Origin: Rhizophagus sp. LPA8_4_AMF
Lineage: Eukaryota; Glomeromycota; Glomeromycetes; Glomerales; Glomeraceae
Assembly (NCBI GenBank): GCA_021464525.1
Contig: JADRCO010000372.1
Location: 1 to 35,630, forward strand
Length of the DNA: 35,630 nucleotides
Reading direction: 5' to 3'
Part shown: positions 11,591 through 20,989 of the stretch, in pieces
Numbering within the stretch: position 1 is the first letter of the stretch
Layout of the letters: each line of letters opens with the position of its first letter
The notes under the pieces: model-generated
The model's input: the letters and a program-made list of their open reading frames with translations, nothing else
The model's database searches: none
What the model was told of the DNA's origin: nothing
Program-made: the position numbers and the translations under genes

Positions 11591-12060
11591 TTATCTTTCT
11601 TGATACAGATACCCATAAGGTAGAGTTTAGAACCAGTTTCGTTTTTTGGAACCGGTTTGTATTAAAATCGTGACCAAGCGTAATTTTATTAAGTTAATCT
11701 GGCTGAAATTGATTGATCAATTATGTTTAGCTGATCTCAACTTATCATCGATTTTATAGGCTAGTCCTGGCTATATTTAAATTCGGGTCCAAACGATAAA
11801 CCGGATATAAACCGTTTTTTACAAACTGATTCTAAACTCTACCATAAGGACATAAATCTGCACCATCAGGCGAAATCCAATATTCACCAACTCCGGTATC
11901 ATCTTTTGGAATTCTAATTAAATTATTTAGATTAACTCTATTTTGAAACACGATTCTATAATCATCACCATCATGATTGAATTTAGTAGCATATTGATAC
12001 AACATCAATATCTGGAGTGAAATAAATTCCATGGTCAAACAAGAATCGTTGATCTTGGCG
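11591..12060 (-). pseudogene. Gene fragment interrupted by a MITE (possible ADP-ribosyltransferase-like fold)
   Basis: From about 12056 the minus strand reads DQRFLFDHGIYFTPDID. A one-base shift then gives YQYATKFNHDGDDYRIVFQN, RVNLNNLIRIPKDDTGVGEY and WISPDGADLCPY, up to 11844. There the element at 11619-11843 begins, and the present frame ends inside it (CPYGRV-stop). Dropping the element and one ATAA copy makes the frame run CPYGYLYQER-stop, with TAA at 11593-11591. The pattern HGxYxTP...YA...QNRVN...EYW...PYG recalls fungal and invertebrate proteins that I associate with ADP-ribosyltransferase-like folds, but this assignment is uncertain. N-terminal exons were not found. The frameshift near 12005 means the gene was probably already dead or is a fragment. 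Confidence 0.6.
11619..11843. mobile_element. 225-bp MITE with 21-bp terminal inverted repeats
   Basis: The left end is GGTAGAGTTTAGAACCAGTTT and the reverse complement of the right end is the same 21-mer with one mismatch (T for C at position 15). ATAA directly flanks both sides (11615-11618 and 11844-11847), a 4-bp target-site duplication. The interior has no ORF but contains further paired motifs such as GGAACCGG and ACCGG near each end. The insertion interrupts a minus-strand reading frame that becomes continuous when the element and one ATAA are removed, independently supporting the boundaries. Mobilised in trans by an unseen transposase; superfamily not assigned. Confidence 0.88.
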
Positions 12061-12891
12061 AAACTTTATAATTTTTTTTAAAAATAGCAAAATGCTAGAG
12101 AAACAAGAGAAACATATGATGCTATCAAAGAGGGAGGGATTACGCATATTCTAGGGCATTAAAGGCGAGTTCCAGCATCAAGCTATTTCTTTGCTCTCAG
12201 AATAATTTTTACAGATAATTTATTTCTAAATCTGTTACTAACTACAAGATTCTCACCCATAATCTTTCTCTACAATAGAATTCCGAAATGAATTACACCA
12301 CTTATATCTACAGAATTTTTGTCTATCTATATCAGTTACACCATGTAGTAGATTATTTACCACAAGCAAGAAAACTTCCCTGAGATGAAATGATTTCAAA
12401 TTTATAAGAAATCTTGAGATTAGCAATAGGATAAAAAAAAATAAAACAAGTTGAGGATTTCCGATTCACACTTACCTCTATAATTCACTTTAATAATATT
12501 CCACACCATCTCATACATTAATATTTCGTCAGTTCGATACTGCGACAAATGTCATATCGGCGGATTTGTGTAATCACATGTCATTTGACTATAATAAATT
12601 TATTGGAAAACTCACTGTTCGGCTGACATGTGATTAAGCAAATCCGTCGATATGTCAAGAATCACAAGGCGAATAAAGGATTCATTAAATAAAATCCTCA
12701 CCTTTTTATATGATTTACACCTTTTGATGTAATTGAATATTCAAGTCTTCAAGAGTTCAAGTAATATTCTTAATTTCATAATTTTAACATTTAATAACAC
12801 TCAAAATTCAAATAACAAAAATGATAATAAAATATTTTATTTAATTCAAATTTTATTTAATACACATGCAGTATATTTAAAATACTGATAT
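12061..12891. other. Intergenic DNA carrying a long hairpin
   Basis: No gene is supported. 12100-12480 has no recognisable coding sequence. 12551-12656 is a strong inverted repeat listed separately. The segment from about 12660 to 12891 lies downstream of the F-box gene's stop and is AT-rich, so it probably includes that gene's 3' UTR. Confidence 0.5.
12551..12656. repeat. 33-bp imperfect inverted repeat (hairpin)
   Basis: Arm 1 (12551-12583, GTCATATCGGCGGATTTGTG then TAATCACATGTCA) pairs with arm 2 (12624-12656), whose reverse complement is GACATATCGACGGATTTGCT then TAATCACATGTCA. That is 29 of 33 positions, around a 40-nt spacer. The arms are GC-richer than their surroundings. This could be a small foldback element or a MITE core. 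As RNA it would be a long near-perfect hairpin, a potential small-RNA precursor. No target duplication was identified. Confidence 0.75.
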
Positions 12892-14361
12892 TTATTGAAT
12901 ATTATATTCCTTAATAACTCCCATTTTCATATAATTTTCAAATATCATTGTTACTTTCGGATCATAAATTTCAAAACAATTACTCAAAATATATAATGAA
13001 AGTAAATTTTGTGGATTATTAAATTTTTTCCAATTAATAAAATACTCATCTAATCCTTCTATTAATGATACTATACAATTTGACTTCGATTTTAATTTGA
13101 TATATAATTCATGAAAATTTTTTGATGAATATTCACCCAAAATACCAAATAATTTTTTACAAGTTACATGATGAATTCGAACTAAAATACTTTCTAAATA
13201 TTGACAATTACTTAAAACCATTTTTAATGCATTTAATTCATCCTCATTATCTTCAATAAAATTTAAGAACAAATTTTTGAGATTTGGACAAAATTTAGAT
13301 ATTGCTAAATTTATTGATTTATCACCATCATATATAAAAAATACTGTTAAATTTTTTCCATTAATTTCCAAAAAATTGGTTAAAAATTCAATTTTTGGCA
13401 AACGAAGAGTAAATTTTAAAACTTTCAATTGTGGAAAATGAACGAATTGAAGACTTTCAAAACTATCAAAAGTATCTTCCAATCTTATTCTAATCCATAA
13501 TTCAATTTCTTGTAAATTTTTGAACATAGATAAGAATGATAATGAAGCATTATATGAATATAATACTATCTTTGTCATTGTTAAAGATGATTTAACTAAC
13601 GAGGGTTTCAATATTCCTAATAAATTTTCATCCCAACAACCATTTAATGTTAAACTTTTTAAATTATTTTGTGAAGAAATTAAATGTGTTAACCCATCTG
13701 GAATAATAATCTTATGATCCTTATCCGAATGAAACAAGTTTATAATTAATGATTGTATGTGATGGCATATTTGTGATAGTTGATTAAAAAATTCAGGATA
13801 AACATTTGTATCACATATTAATTCTACAAGATCTTTTAAATACTTTAAACAGATTTTTGTTCCAACTGAGTAAATAAATTTCTTACTATTATCAATACAA
13901 CAATAATCCAAAAATTTTATTGATGAATTTTGATTCATAAACATTTCCAATATTACTTTTGTTAATAAACATTTGCCATAGAGAGGTATTAAAATAATTA
14001 ATTGTTGATTTTCAAGTGTGCAATTAATCATTAGCTCGATTCTATAAAATGAAACGACTTTACAAAATGATGGATAATTAAATAATGCATGTTTTTCTGC
14101 TGTATAATTAATAAATCTAATTCCATTCTTATGTAAACGTTCCTTTGATTCTTTAGTAAGACAAGTAATTAATGTATTAAAAATTGATAATAATGCTTTA
14201 TGATTATCACTTTGAAAGACCCAAATATCCCTCCATAAAATTTCAACTGCAACTTTACAATAAAGACGATTAACCAACAAGCATTAATATAAAGTAGGTT
14301 TATCATCTTCTAAATATTCAAATATATTTTCAAGACATTCTGTGGGAAATTGACTAGACAT
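12892..14361 (-). pseudogene. F-box/leucine-rich-repeat protein gene with one nonsense codon
   Basis: The natural start is ATG at 14361: MSSQFPTECLENIFEYLEDD, KPTLY, then TAA (14286-14284), then CLLVNRLYCKVAVEILWRDI and on without interruption to the stop at 12892. The region up to residue 50 is a canonical F-box (P-x-E-x-L-x-x-I-F-x-Y-L ... CxLVNRxWCxxAxxxLW). The remaining ~435 residues have regularly spaced Leu/Ile/Phe strands with LKSLTLNGC, LQEIELW, LKVLKFTLR and LKNLFLNF, i.e. degenerate LRRs. F-box proteins recruit substrates to SCF ubiquitin ligases through Skp1. The position of the TAA is normally Ser in this family, so a single C-to-A change (TCA to TAA) would explain it. No other lesion is visible in 490 codons: very recent inactivation, stop readthrough or a base error. 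No intron is needed. Confidence 0.85.
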
Positions 14362-14579
14362 TATTTTTCGATTTTTCGAGGAAAAAAAAAAATAATGATT
14401 TTTTTTATTCGGCGTTGCGTCGTTGCGAATTTAAATATTTTAATTACCCTTGTTTTACATATTTGGGTAGTGTAAAATTTATTCATGCCAATTAATATTG
14501 GTCAAGTTGTATAACGTACCCAATTTATGAAGTGCATACCGATGTCAATCAACTGCGTCAACAGCGGTGATTGCGACAC

Positions 14580-14937
14580 ATGAACGATATTTTTCATCAC
14601 AAAAATGGTTTCGCAAAATTTTTTATTTTGGATTCTTTAACGTTAATGTTTAATGATATGATCAAAATGATCGAAATGATTTTATTTTTGCTTATTCTTC
14701 TATATACAGTAAGTTTATACTTTTATCAGAACTCATTATTGTGTATTTTACAATTTATGATTATATGATTATATGATTAAAAAAACATGGTTACGCTGGG
14801 GAAAATAAAATTTGACATCATAACACATGATTTTATTATAGTTTTAGCGAAAACCAAGAGTTTTGACTGTACAATCTTTGGCTGTGTCGCCGATTAAAGT
14901 AACATCATCGAAAGCAATTTCTTGCATAATAATATAA
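14580..14937 (+). CDS. Possible two-exon small membrane protein
   Basis: ATG 14580 opens a 43-codon exon (MNDIFHHKNGFAKFFILDSL, then a hydrophobic stretch ending MIEMILFLLILLYT). It ends at a GTAAGT donor at 14709. After an acceptor GTTTTAG at 14847 the frame continues in phase with RKPRVLTVQSLAVSPIKVTS, SKAISCIII and TAA at 14935-14937, for a total of 72 residues. The hydrophobic segment at residues 27-43 could be a transmembrane helix or an internal signal. No homology is recognised. The antisense strand of exon 2 is also open (MQEIAFDDVTLIGDTAKDC...), so the assignment is weak. Evidence is only the consistent phase and good splice sites. Confidence 0.22.
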
Positions 14938-16722
14938 TTGCGCAAGCGTTAATTAATAAAAAGTTAGTGTATACTTTTGACCTTTAAATTTTAATATCTA
15001 AATTTTTACAATTTGACATTTTATCTTAGTATCTATAACCCTTTTTCACCACTAGCATTCAGTCAACTACAAAAAATTTTCATTGGAAAAATCTTTTTCA
15101 ACCTATCGAAATATGCGAAACAAATCAAACAAATAAGTTTCATCTACTGCGCCCGATAGAAAAGAGCAAAAAAAAAGAACTCCGAAATATTTATCCAAAA
15201 ATAATTAGAATAGTAGCACATAATTTGTAAAAAAGAAAGCGCCATCATCTACTGCACTCATTAGAAAAGAGAAAAAAAATACGGAACTCCGAAATATTTA
15301 TCCAAAAACAATTAATTCTTTGATGGTTTCATTATTTTAATGCACTACGCCATGTATGTGTAATAAACAGCCAAAAAAAAAATGTCGATCAGAGATCCCA
15401 TTATCATACTACTGTATTTGGTATCTCAACGAATTTCTTAATTAAATTTGAGAACAAAGGAAATTAGTAAGCCATTTTCATATTATAAGTTTTGAACATA
15501 TGAAGAAATTATTAACCAATAAACCTTACCAAAAAAAGAAGTATTTCGGAGTGTATACAGATTACTGAAATGCTTATTATAGGTAAAAAAGCAAAGCATT
15601 TCTTTTTTTTTTATTCATTATACAAGAAAAACTATTAAGTGAGATATTTCAGATAAGATTGTAAGGATATATAAACAAAATTTATGTATATTAATTATCA
15701 GAGTTCTTTTTTTTTTAAGAAAGTAATATACATTTTTCAAAAAAAAAAAACGAATAATATAATTCTAAAAAAAAATACGGACTGCTAAAAGTAGAATACA
15801 ATAGCGATCTTAAAGTTTGCAGATCTTAAATATACAGGACCCAGCTCACTCCAAAAAGAATAAAAGAATGTAAATAGAACAATAATCTGATTTTATAAAG
15901 TAGTACTATATGCAATTCTTACGAATAATAAACTATAAAAGGAAAAATCATAAAAGCGATTAAAAATTTGTTTAACATACGTTTAAACATGTGCATACAA
16001 AGGAAACATGTCGCATATAATAATATATTTCAACAATTAAATGAAACAGTACTATTAACTAAAAAAATGCATACTATAATTGGGTTGCTCCTACTATGCA
16101 TGTTGGCGTTCTAGATTTGGAATCTAGTCTCTTTTTTTAGAAATTTTTTACACAATAAATTCAACAAATTTGGACAAATTATTCTCAAAAAAGATATTTT
16201 TGATATTTTTTCGCTTCCGATTCGCTTCCGATTTTATTTCGTGAAAAAAAAAGAATTTAGGATGTAAACAAAACGTATGTACGTATGCTTATGTATATTC
16301 AATCAACAAATAGCCAATAAAGTATGGTGTATGCCAAATAAAAAAAAAATTTCGTTAAGGATAATGTTTCATTGTCACGGAATATTCTGAATATTCTGAT
16401 CCGCACAATGATATTTTGTTATCTCTATATGGTATAATAGTTATCTTTTTCTTATTAATTGATTACGAAATTTCGCATGAACAATCAGGATTGGTTTTGG
16501 TAATTTATTTGACAAAGAATCTATAGGGTATATAGGATACACATGATCATAAACAAAATATAAACATTTGATTTATAAATATATAAATAGGGTGGATTTT
16601 GACGGAAAGGAACTTATCAAATACTGATAAAATCTCAATAAAAAAAAAGCCACTTAATCCAATTTCTCTCACTATAAAAAAAAAAATTCGTCCACTATAG
16701 TAACTTACAATTCAAACTAACT
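14938..16722. other. Intergenic DNA with a direct repeat and many A/T runs
   Basis: No gene is supported in 1.8 kb. CATCTACTGC...TAGAAAAGAG...GAACTCCGAAATATTTATCC occurs twice (listed separately). A stem-loop with 7-bp arms, CTAGATT-TGG-AATCTAG, is at 16111-16127 and is followed by a T-run. I did not find enough tRNA structure to call a gene. A doublet GAATATTCTGAATATTCTGA lies near 16381. The rest is A/T runs. Confidence 0.5.
15141..15314 (+). repeat. Two direct repeats of about 68 bp
   Basis: 15141-15208 and 15246-15314 share CATCTACTGC, TAGAAAAGAG, an A-run, GGAACTCCGAAATATTTATCC and CCAAAAA(T/C)AATTA in the same order with small indels, 105 bp apart. A short inverted relative, GTATTTCGGAGTG, occurs at about 15541. 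The repeat does not encode a consistent protein. It may be a decayed minisatellite or a remnant of a repeated element. Confidence 0.7.
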
Positions 16723-16980
16723 ATGGCTGGAGGTACGGGTTATATTATCGCTGAGGCACTTTTATTTAATGGATTATATAAAGTGAAGTTTCTTGAAAAC
16801 GTGAAAGCTAAATCGCTGGTTTCTTAAAGGAACTGATGTTGTCATCAGCACTTTAAATTTTGAGCTTTAAAGGGCGGGCTATTATGATTCTCAAGCTCCA
16901 CTATTAGCTGCTGCCAAAGATGCCTTAGTGAAAAGATTTCAGTTATTCCGTTCGAATATGGTGTGCTTCTCTGCCATGAT
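16723..16980 (+). pseudogene. NmrA-like / isoflavone-reductase-like Rossmann protein remnant
   Basis: From ATG 16723 the frame reads MAGGTGYIIAEALLFNGLYK and VKFLENVKAKSLVS before a stop. This is the GxxGxxG-type dinucleotide-binding start of NmrA-like proteins (usual form AGGTGxIGxxIxxALL). A second frame from about 16826 reads LKGTDVVISTLNFEL-stop, then YYDSQAPLLAAAKDALVKRF, the family's 'GTDVVIST...SQxxLLxAAKxAGVKRF' block. VIPFEYGV follows in a third frame, matching 'xxPSExG'. Sequence between blocks is missing, so this is a truncated and internally deleted copy. Intact relatives are NAD(P)-binding reductases or redox-sensing regulators. Confidence 0.8.
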
Positions 16981-17280
16981 ATGTTTACAATACTGTATAT
17001 AACCGTGATACATTATAATTAAAAGTGAATAGTGGGAGCGCAATTTGGATAAACTTATTTCAGAAAAAAAATTAAAATAACGAATTTAAAAATGTTAAAT
17101 ATCTCGATAAGAGAGGGTTTGGCAATATATATATAGAGCTACCAACGAGCTAATAGGACATGGAGATGTAGAAGTGGACCTGAAATGCCGCAATATCACA
17201 ACAATACAAAAGAGAATTTAAATGAATTTTTTAATTATAATTCATTTCGGACCAATTTGATTTTCTGATTAACAAAATCT

Positions 17281-17510
17281 CCCCCCCCCCCCCCTCAAGA
17301 ATTTATCAATTTTTTTAAAAATACTACTACTACACCTACTTCAAACCACTTTCCATAACCCTACCACCACCTTCCCCTACTACACCTTACACCTACTTCA
17401 TAACCACCTTCTCCACCACCCACATCACCTCCTCCTACTACACCTACTTCAAAACCACCACTCCCTCCTCCTCCTCCTCCTACGCAAAATCACCTCTATC
17501 ACACGTCCCC
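17281..17510. repeat. Poly-C tract and strand-asymmetric C-rich, almost G-free island
   Basis: A run of 14 C residues (17281-17294) is followed by about 215 bp almost free of G on the plus strand, built from degenerate CCTACTACACCTACTTCA and AAACCACC units, CTCCTCCTCCTCC and ACCACC. In a ~27% GC setting this island is striking. On the minus strand it would read Gly/Val-rich (GFEVGVVGGG, GGGEGGYEVGV), so it may derive from a gene for a glycine-rich protein, but no ORF edges are found. The G-rich strand has several runs of two or three G and could form G-quadruplex or triplex DNA. The poly-C length may be unreliable in an assembly. Confidence 0.75.
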
Positions 17511-17529
17511 TCTTTTCAATAAAAACTTT

Positions 17530-18129
17530 TGTTAAACAGAAATACAATTGGTCTGGCCTTATGCTGAAATACCATGAAAAATGTTAGGCTCATCTACAAT
17601 TATGAATTTTCATGGTTTTGCTAAAAATTCCAATTATTCTTTGGGCTATATAGTAATAATGGACTTCGCGAATAAGGGTAACCTAAAAAGAAATCTGTCA
17701 ACAGTACATAAAAATAGCTGGAAGAAAAATTATATATATTGCGTAATATTATTTTCGGGTTTAAGTATGTAATGAAATACATAGACAAGATCTTGTCCAC
17801 TGTGATGTTTCGGATTTAAGTAATGAAATACATAGACAAGATCTTGTCCATTGTGATTGTTCACGATGGAAATATTTAGATTCACGAGTATAAAAATGGA
17901 GATGAAAATTTTTATCAGTGATTTAGGTCTATGTAGACCAACAAAATCCTCTTTAAAAAAATTGATATTTATGATGGGTGTTGTATCATTTATGGCACCT
18001 GAAATTCTAAGAGGTAGCCCATATTCTCGATCTGCTGATATATACAGCCTTTCAATGATGCTTTTTATTGTACGGAGCGAAGCGAAAGACAATAATATGC
18101 AGTATGTCTATAGATTGTTAGTAAATTAG
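17530..18129 (+). pseudogene. Protein kinase pseudogene 2
   Basis: MLGSSTIMNFHGFAKNSNYS then LGYIVIMDFANKGNLKRNLS and NSWKK match the N-lobe end and hinge ('I...FHGI...YxxVxxYAxxGNLRxxL') of expanded fungal kinases. HRQDLVHCD appears twice because of a 55-bp tandem duplication; it stands for the catalytic HRDL segment, with the HRD Asp region reading VHCD. The frame from 17857 reads FISDLGLCRPTKSS (DFG replaced by DLG, as is usual in this family) and VVSFMAPEILRGSPYSRSAD then IYSLSMM. It then breaks within RSEAKDNN. Stops near 17772 and frame changes near 17870 inactivate it. It is better preserved in the C-lobe than the copy at 10082. Confidence 0.85.
17756..17858 (+). repeat. 55-bp tandem duplication inside the kinase pseudogene
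   Basis: CGGGTTTAAGTATGTAATGA...CCACTGTGATGTTT (17756-17810) is followed by CGGATTTAAGTAATGAAATA...CCATTGTGATTGTT (17811-17858). The shared core, AATGAAATACATAGACAAGA then TCTTGTCCA, is identical. It duplicates the kinase catalytic-loop coding sequence and shifts the frame. Confidence 0.9.
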
Positions 18130-19738
18130 AGACATATATTTGTCCTTTACAGTCTTTTACAGCAAATCAGTTGATGAAGAAACTCTCAGACGTTTATTTT
18201 CAATTGTCGATAAAAAAAATTTATCTAAAGACAACATCACTTGTCCTTGTGATGTAGTCAATGAAGGACTATATACGGTTTCTGTTGTCCGTCAGGCACG
18301 TGATGATGATGTACGATGATAACTGCGCTTCGGACTTGATAACGGTTTCCGTTTTCTAGTTTAATAGTATTTTATCAATGAAAACCAAATTAAATGAAAA
18401 CCAAATTACATTTTAAACTAGTCAACCCTAATCCTAATCCTACCCCTATCCTAATCCTAATCTTAAACGTCTTTTTTTATCTTTTTGAATTTTTGTAAAA
18501 AAAAATCTTTCTTATTTTATTTATACAGAAAGATTTTCTATTAATCACTTAATAAAATCAGAAATCGTTATTACCTTGATTTTTCATCAATAAAATTGGA
18601 AATAATTCATTTAATGGCAAAGTTTTTTTTTTAATTTACAAATATAATTTATTAACTATATATAAGAACATAATAAATTGTGCATTTACTTAATTTCGTA
18701 GGAGAGGTAAAAATTTTTCAGAATTTATTTAATATGAACTAATTTAACAATATTAAATCTTAATCCAAAGGTGCTAAATGATAAATATATTGCATTAAGA
18801 GTATCATCCGTACATTAAAATTTTTGATCAACGAAAAATTGACATTCATCTAATGTAGCATTATTTGATAATAATTATGAAAAATATGGAGTATTAGAGT
18901 TATGAAATTACACGCAACTTATAATAAATTTTATTATTAAAAAAAAAAATTGCATATAGTTAAAGTGCGGGTCAAAAAGAGAATAATAATAGCGTCGAAC
19001 CGGAATCACAAATAAAACTAATAACAACGTAAAAAAAAAAAATTATTCGTTTTTATTAACTGTTAATTATTTTATTAAATTCTCTGGGAAAAACTTCAAT
19101 AAATGATCATTTTTCCAGAGTTTGGCAAATGACTTTGAAATTCAAATGACAAATGGCAAACGACCCGAGTCATTTTAGATTAATGTTGGCTAGCAATATA
19201 ACCTACATTTTAAAAAAAATTAAAATCATATGATAATGGTAAAATGACCAGGTCATTTCGAACACTGCCGACGTGTGATCAATTTTCTAAAAAATTTTTA
19301 TAGAGTGAACCGCTAATTCTATAATGAAAACCGTTCATTATGGCAAATTTCACGTATTTTATTATCAAAATACTTTATAAAATTTTTAAAACACATAAAT
19401 AATCCGAACAATAATATAGTAACTTCGAATTATATAAATGAATGTTACAAAAAACTGATTAGTTGCTGTACTAAGTGCAAAGGAAATAGACTTTATTTGG
19501 AAAAACTTGAAACTTACCATTTACTAAGTATGTGACTAGGTGTCCCGTATATTATGAAATCAGCTGTAAAAATGAGGCAAGAGAAGTTTTCAGAATTTTC
19601 GAGTTATGTGAAGAAAATATAAAGAACTTGAAGGATTTTATATTCAGTTGGAAAAAGTTCTTTTAACGATCGATAAAAGAATTACGTAATAGTATGTAAA
19701 GAAGAATAAGTTGTTAAGAAACGGAAAATTTAAATGAT
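18130..19738. other. Intergenic DNA with small palindromes and a telomere-like patch
   Basis: No gene is supported. 18425-18465 carries degenerate CCTAAT/CCCTA units (listed separately). 19081-19119 can fold (CTCTGGGAAAAA against TTTTTCCAGAG). AAATGACC-A-GGTCATTT lies at about 19243, and ATAATGAA-AACCG-TTCATTAT at about 19320. A Cys-rich stretch near 19441-19485 (CYKKLISCCTKC) precedes the LINE-like RNase H segment and might be its decayed upstream part. Confidence 0.45.
18425..18465. repeat. Degenerate telomere-like (CCTAAT)n patch
   Basis: ACCCTAATCCTAATCCTACC, then CCTATCCTAATCCTAATC, contains five imperfect CCTAAT/CCCTA units. Fungal telomeres are usually TTAGGG, whose complement is CCCTAA. 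The sequence is only about 40 bp and imperfect, so it may be a simple repeat and not an interstitial telomere scar. Confidence 0.45.
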
Positions 19739-20660
19739 TTCAATATTTATTATAAGGACGCGTCAATAAAAGGTAATATTAAGGGAATAGGTTGGATTAG
19801 ACTGGACACAGACGAAAAAATTATAACTAAACTTAACGTAAATAATATGGACATAATTGACTTAGAAATTTTAGCGATTATAATGGTTCTACTTATTATG
19901 CAAAAAAATACTAGTATTATTATTAAAGCAGATAATAATACGGCTTTTAATACCTATAATAATATTATTAAAGAAAATCCAAATGTGGAAATGATTTAGT
20001 TATAACAGTAAAATTAGAGAAAGTAAAATCTCATATGCATAAAGCAATCAAAGGTAATGAAAAATAGCGGACTGTTTAGTTAAATTAGGAAGAACGAGCA
20101 GCAAAACATGTCAAATTTTTTAGATAGGTAAATAATTAGGGAGTGAACCAAGCAAAATAAATACAAAGCGGAATTAATTGCGTTTGAATTCCTAGAAGTA
20201 TTTGTAATCAACGTGGATAAAGTGGACTGGAATATTCCAAAGACAATGATATAACAGTGTACAAGATCAAGAATTTTTTAGAAAGGTTATCAACAATAGC
20301 CAACCTCATAAACGATATCCAGGCGTATATGTGAATAAAAAATGCATATGGTGTTTTAGGACTCAGAAACACATATGGGAATATTCAAAAAACACAAAAG
20401 ACACTAAGATATCTTACAACAAGAACAGATATCTTGAATGTACGTTGTAAACAAGTTAGAAAATGGGAAGTAAACATGATATAAAAGTAATAAAATGGAA
20501 GAAGACAGCCAAAAGGTCACATATAACGGAATCGTTAACAGGGAAACACATAAAAAAGAATTCATTTCAATAGTGTTAAAAGATGGACAAATATAGCGTT
20601 AGATATGAACGAGTCAATATTAAAAGTATGGGATAGATATTGGTGATATTGGTGATCTTA
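19739..20660 (+). pseudogene. LINE-type retrotransposon 3' end: RNase H and zinc-knuckle region
   Basis: 19739-19999 is an 86-codon frame: FNIYYKDASIKGNIKGIGWI, RLDTDEKIITKLNV, DLEILAIIMVLLI and IIIKADNNTAFNTY. This is an RNase H fold with the usual D (YxDAS), E (exLEIxA) and D (KADN). After the stop, another frame gives VKSHMHKAIKGNEK then ADCLVKLGR, the terminal 'VKxHxxxxGNExAD' segment. Near 20337-20390, KKCIWCFRTQKHIWEY fits a CxxC...HxxxC knuckle with the last Cys changed to Tyr. YLTTRTDIL and later pieces reach about 20660. The order RNase H then C-terminal knuckle is that of non-LTR retrotransposon ORF2. The reverse transcriptase part is absent upstream, so this is a 5'-truncated, decayed copy. 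Confidence 0.75.
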
Positions 20661-20989
20661 ATTAGGTTATTATTTTATACATACAAACGATTAAATATGT
20701 TATATTACATGTGTATGTATCACGGGAACCGGTTTATTTTATATCTCGAAGTGTAGAGACTACAATGAACTTTATACAAGATCAAAAAGTAGTACAGAAA
20801 GAATCTGAAAAATTAAGTCACCCAAAGACAACTTCACTTAGGTGGAAAAAAGAAAGAAAAAATTGCCAGAAAGCCCTCCGGAACCTAAAGGCTCACACTT
20901 AAAAAAAACAAAAAAAAATATATAAAAATAAAAATGATACAACCCAATAGTAAAATTGTTAAGAATGAAAGAATAAAAAAACCAATCAA
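20661..20989. other. Short region without a supported gene
   Basis: A plus-strand frame at 20711-20902 (Lys-rich, GTG start) and overlapping hydrophobic minus-strand frames exist, but none resembles a family and each starts or ends arbitrarily. Probably more decayed transposon sequence. Confidence 0.4.

Noticed and set aside
13520-13717. 65-codon plus-strand frame
   Set aside because: Antisense shadow of the F-box/LRR gene.
16111-16127. tRNA-like anticodon arm: 5-bp stem and 7-nt loop (CTAGA-TTTGGAA-TCTAG), preceded by GGCG and followed by TCTC and a T-run
   Set aside because: No acceptor stem, no D-arm A-box and no TTCGA-type B-box could be placed on either strand, so only a hairpin is supported.
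18425-18465. Interstitial telomere or chromosome-fusion scar
   Set aside because: Only about five imperfect units; insufficient to claim a telomeric origin.
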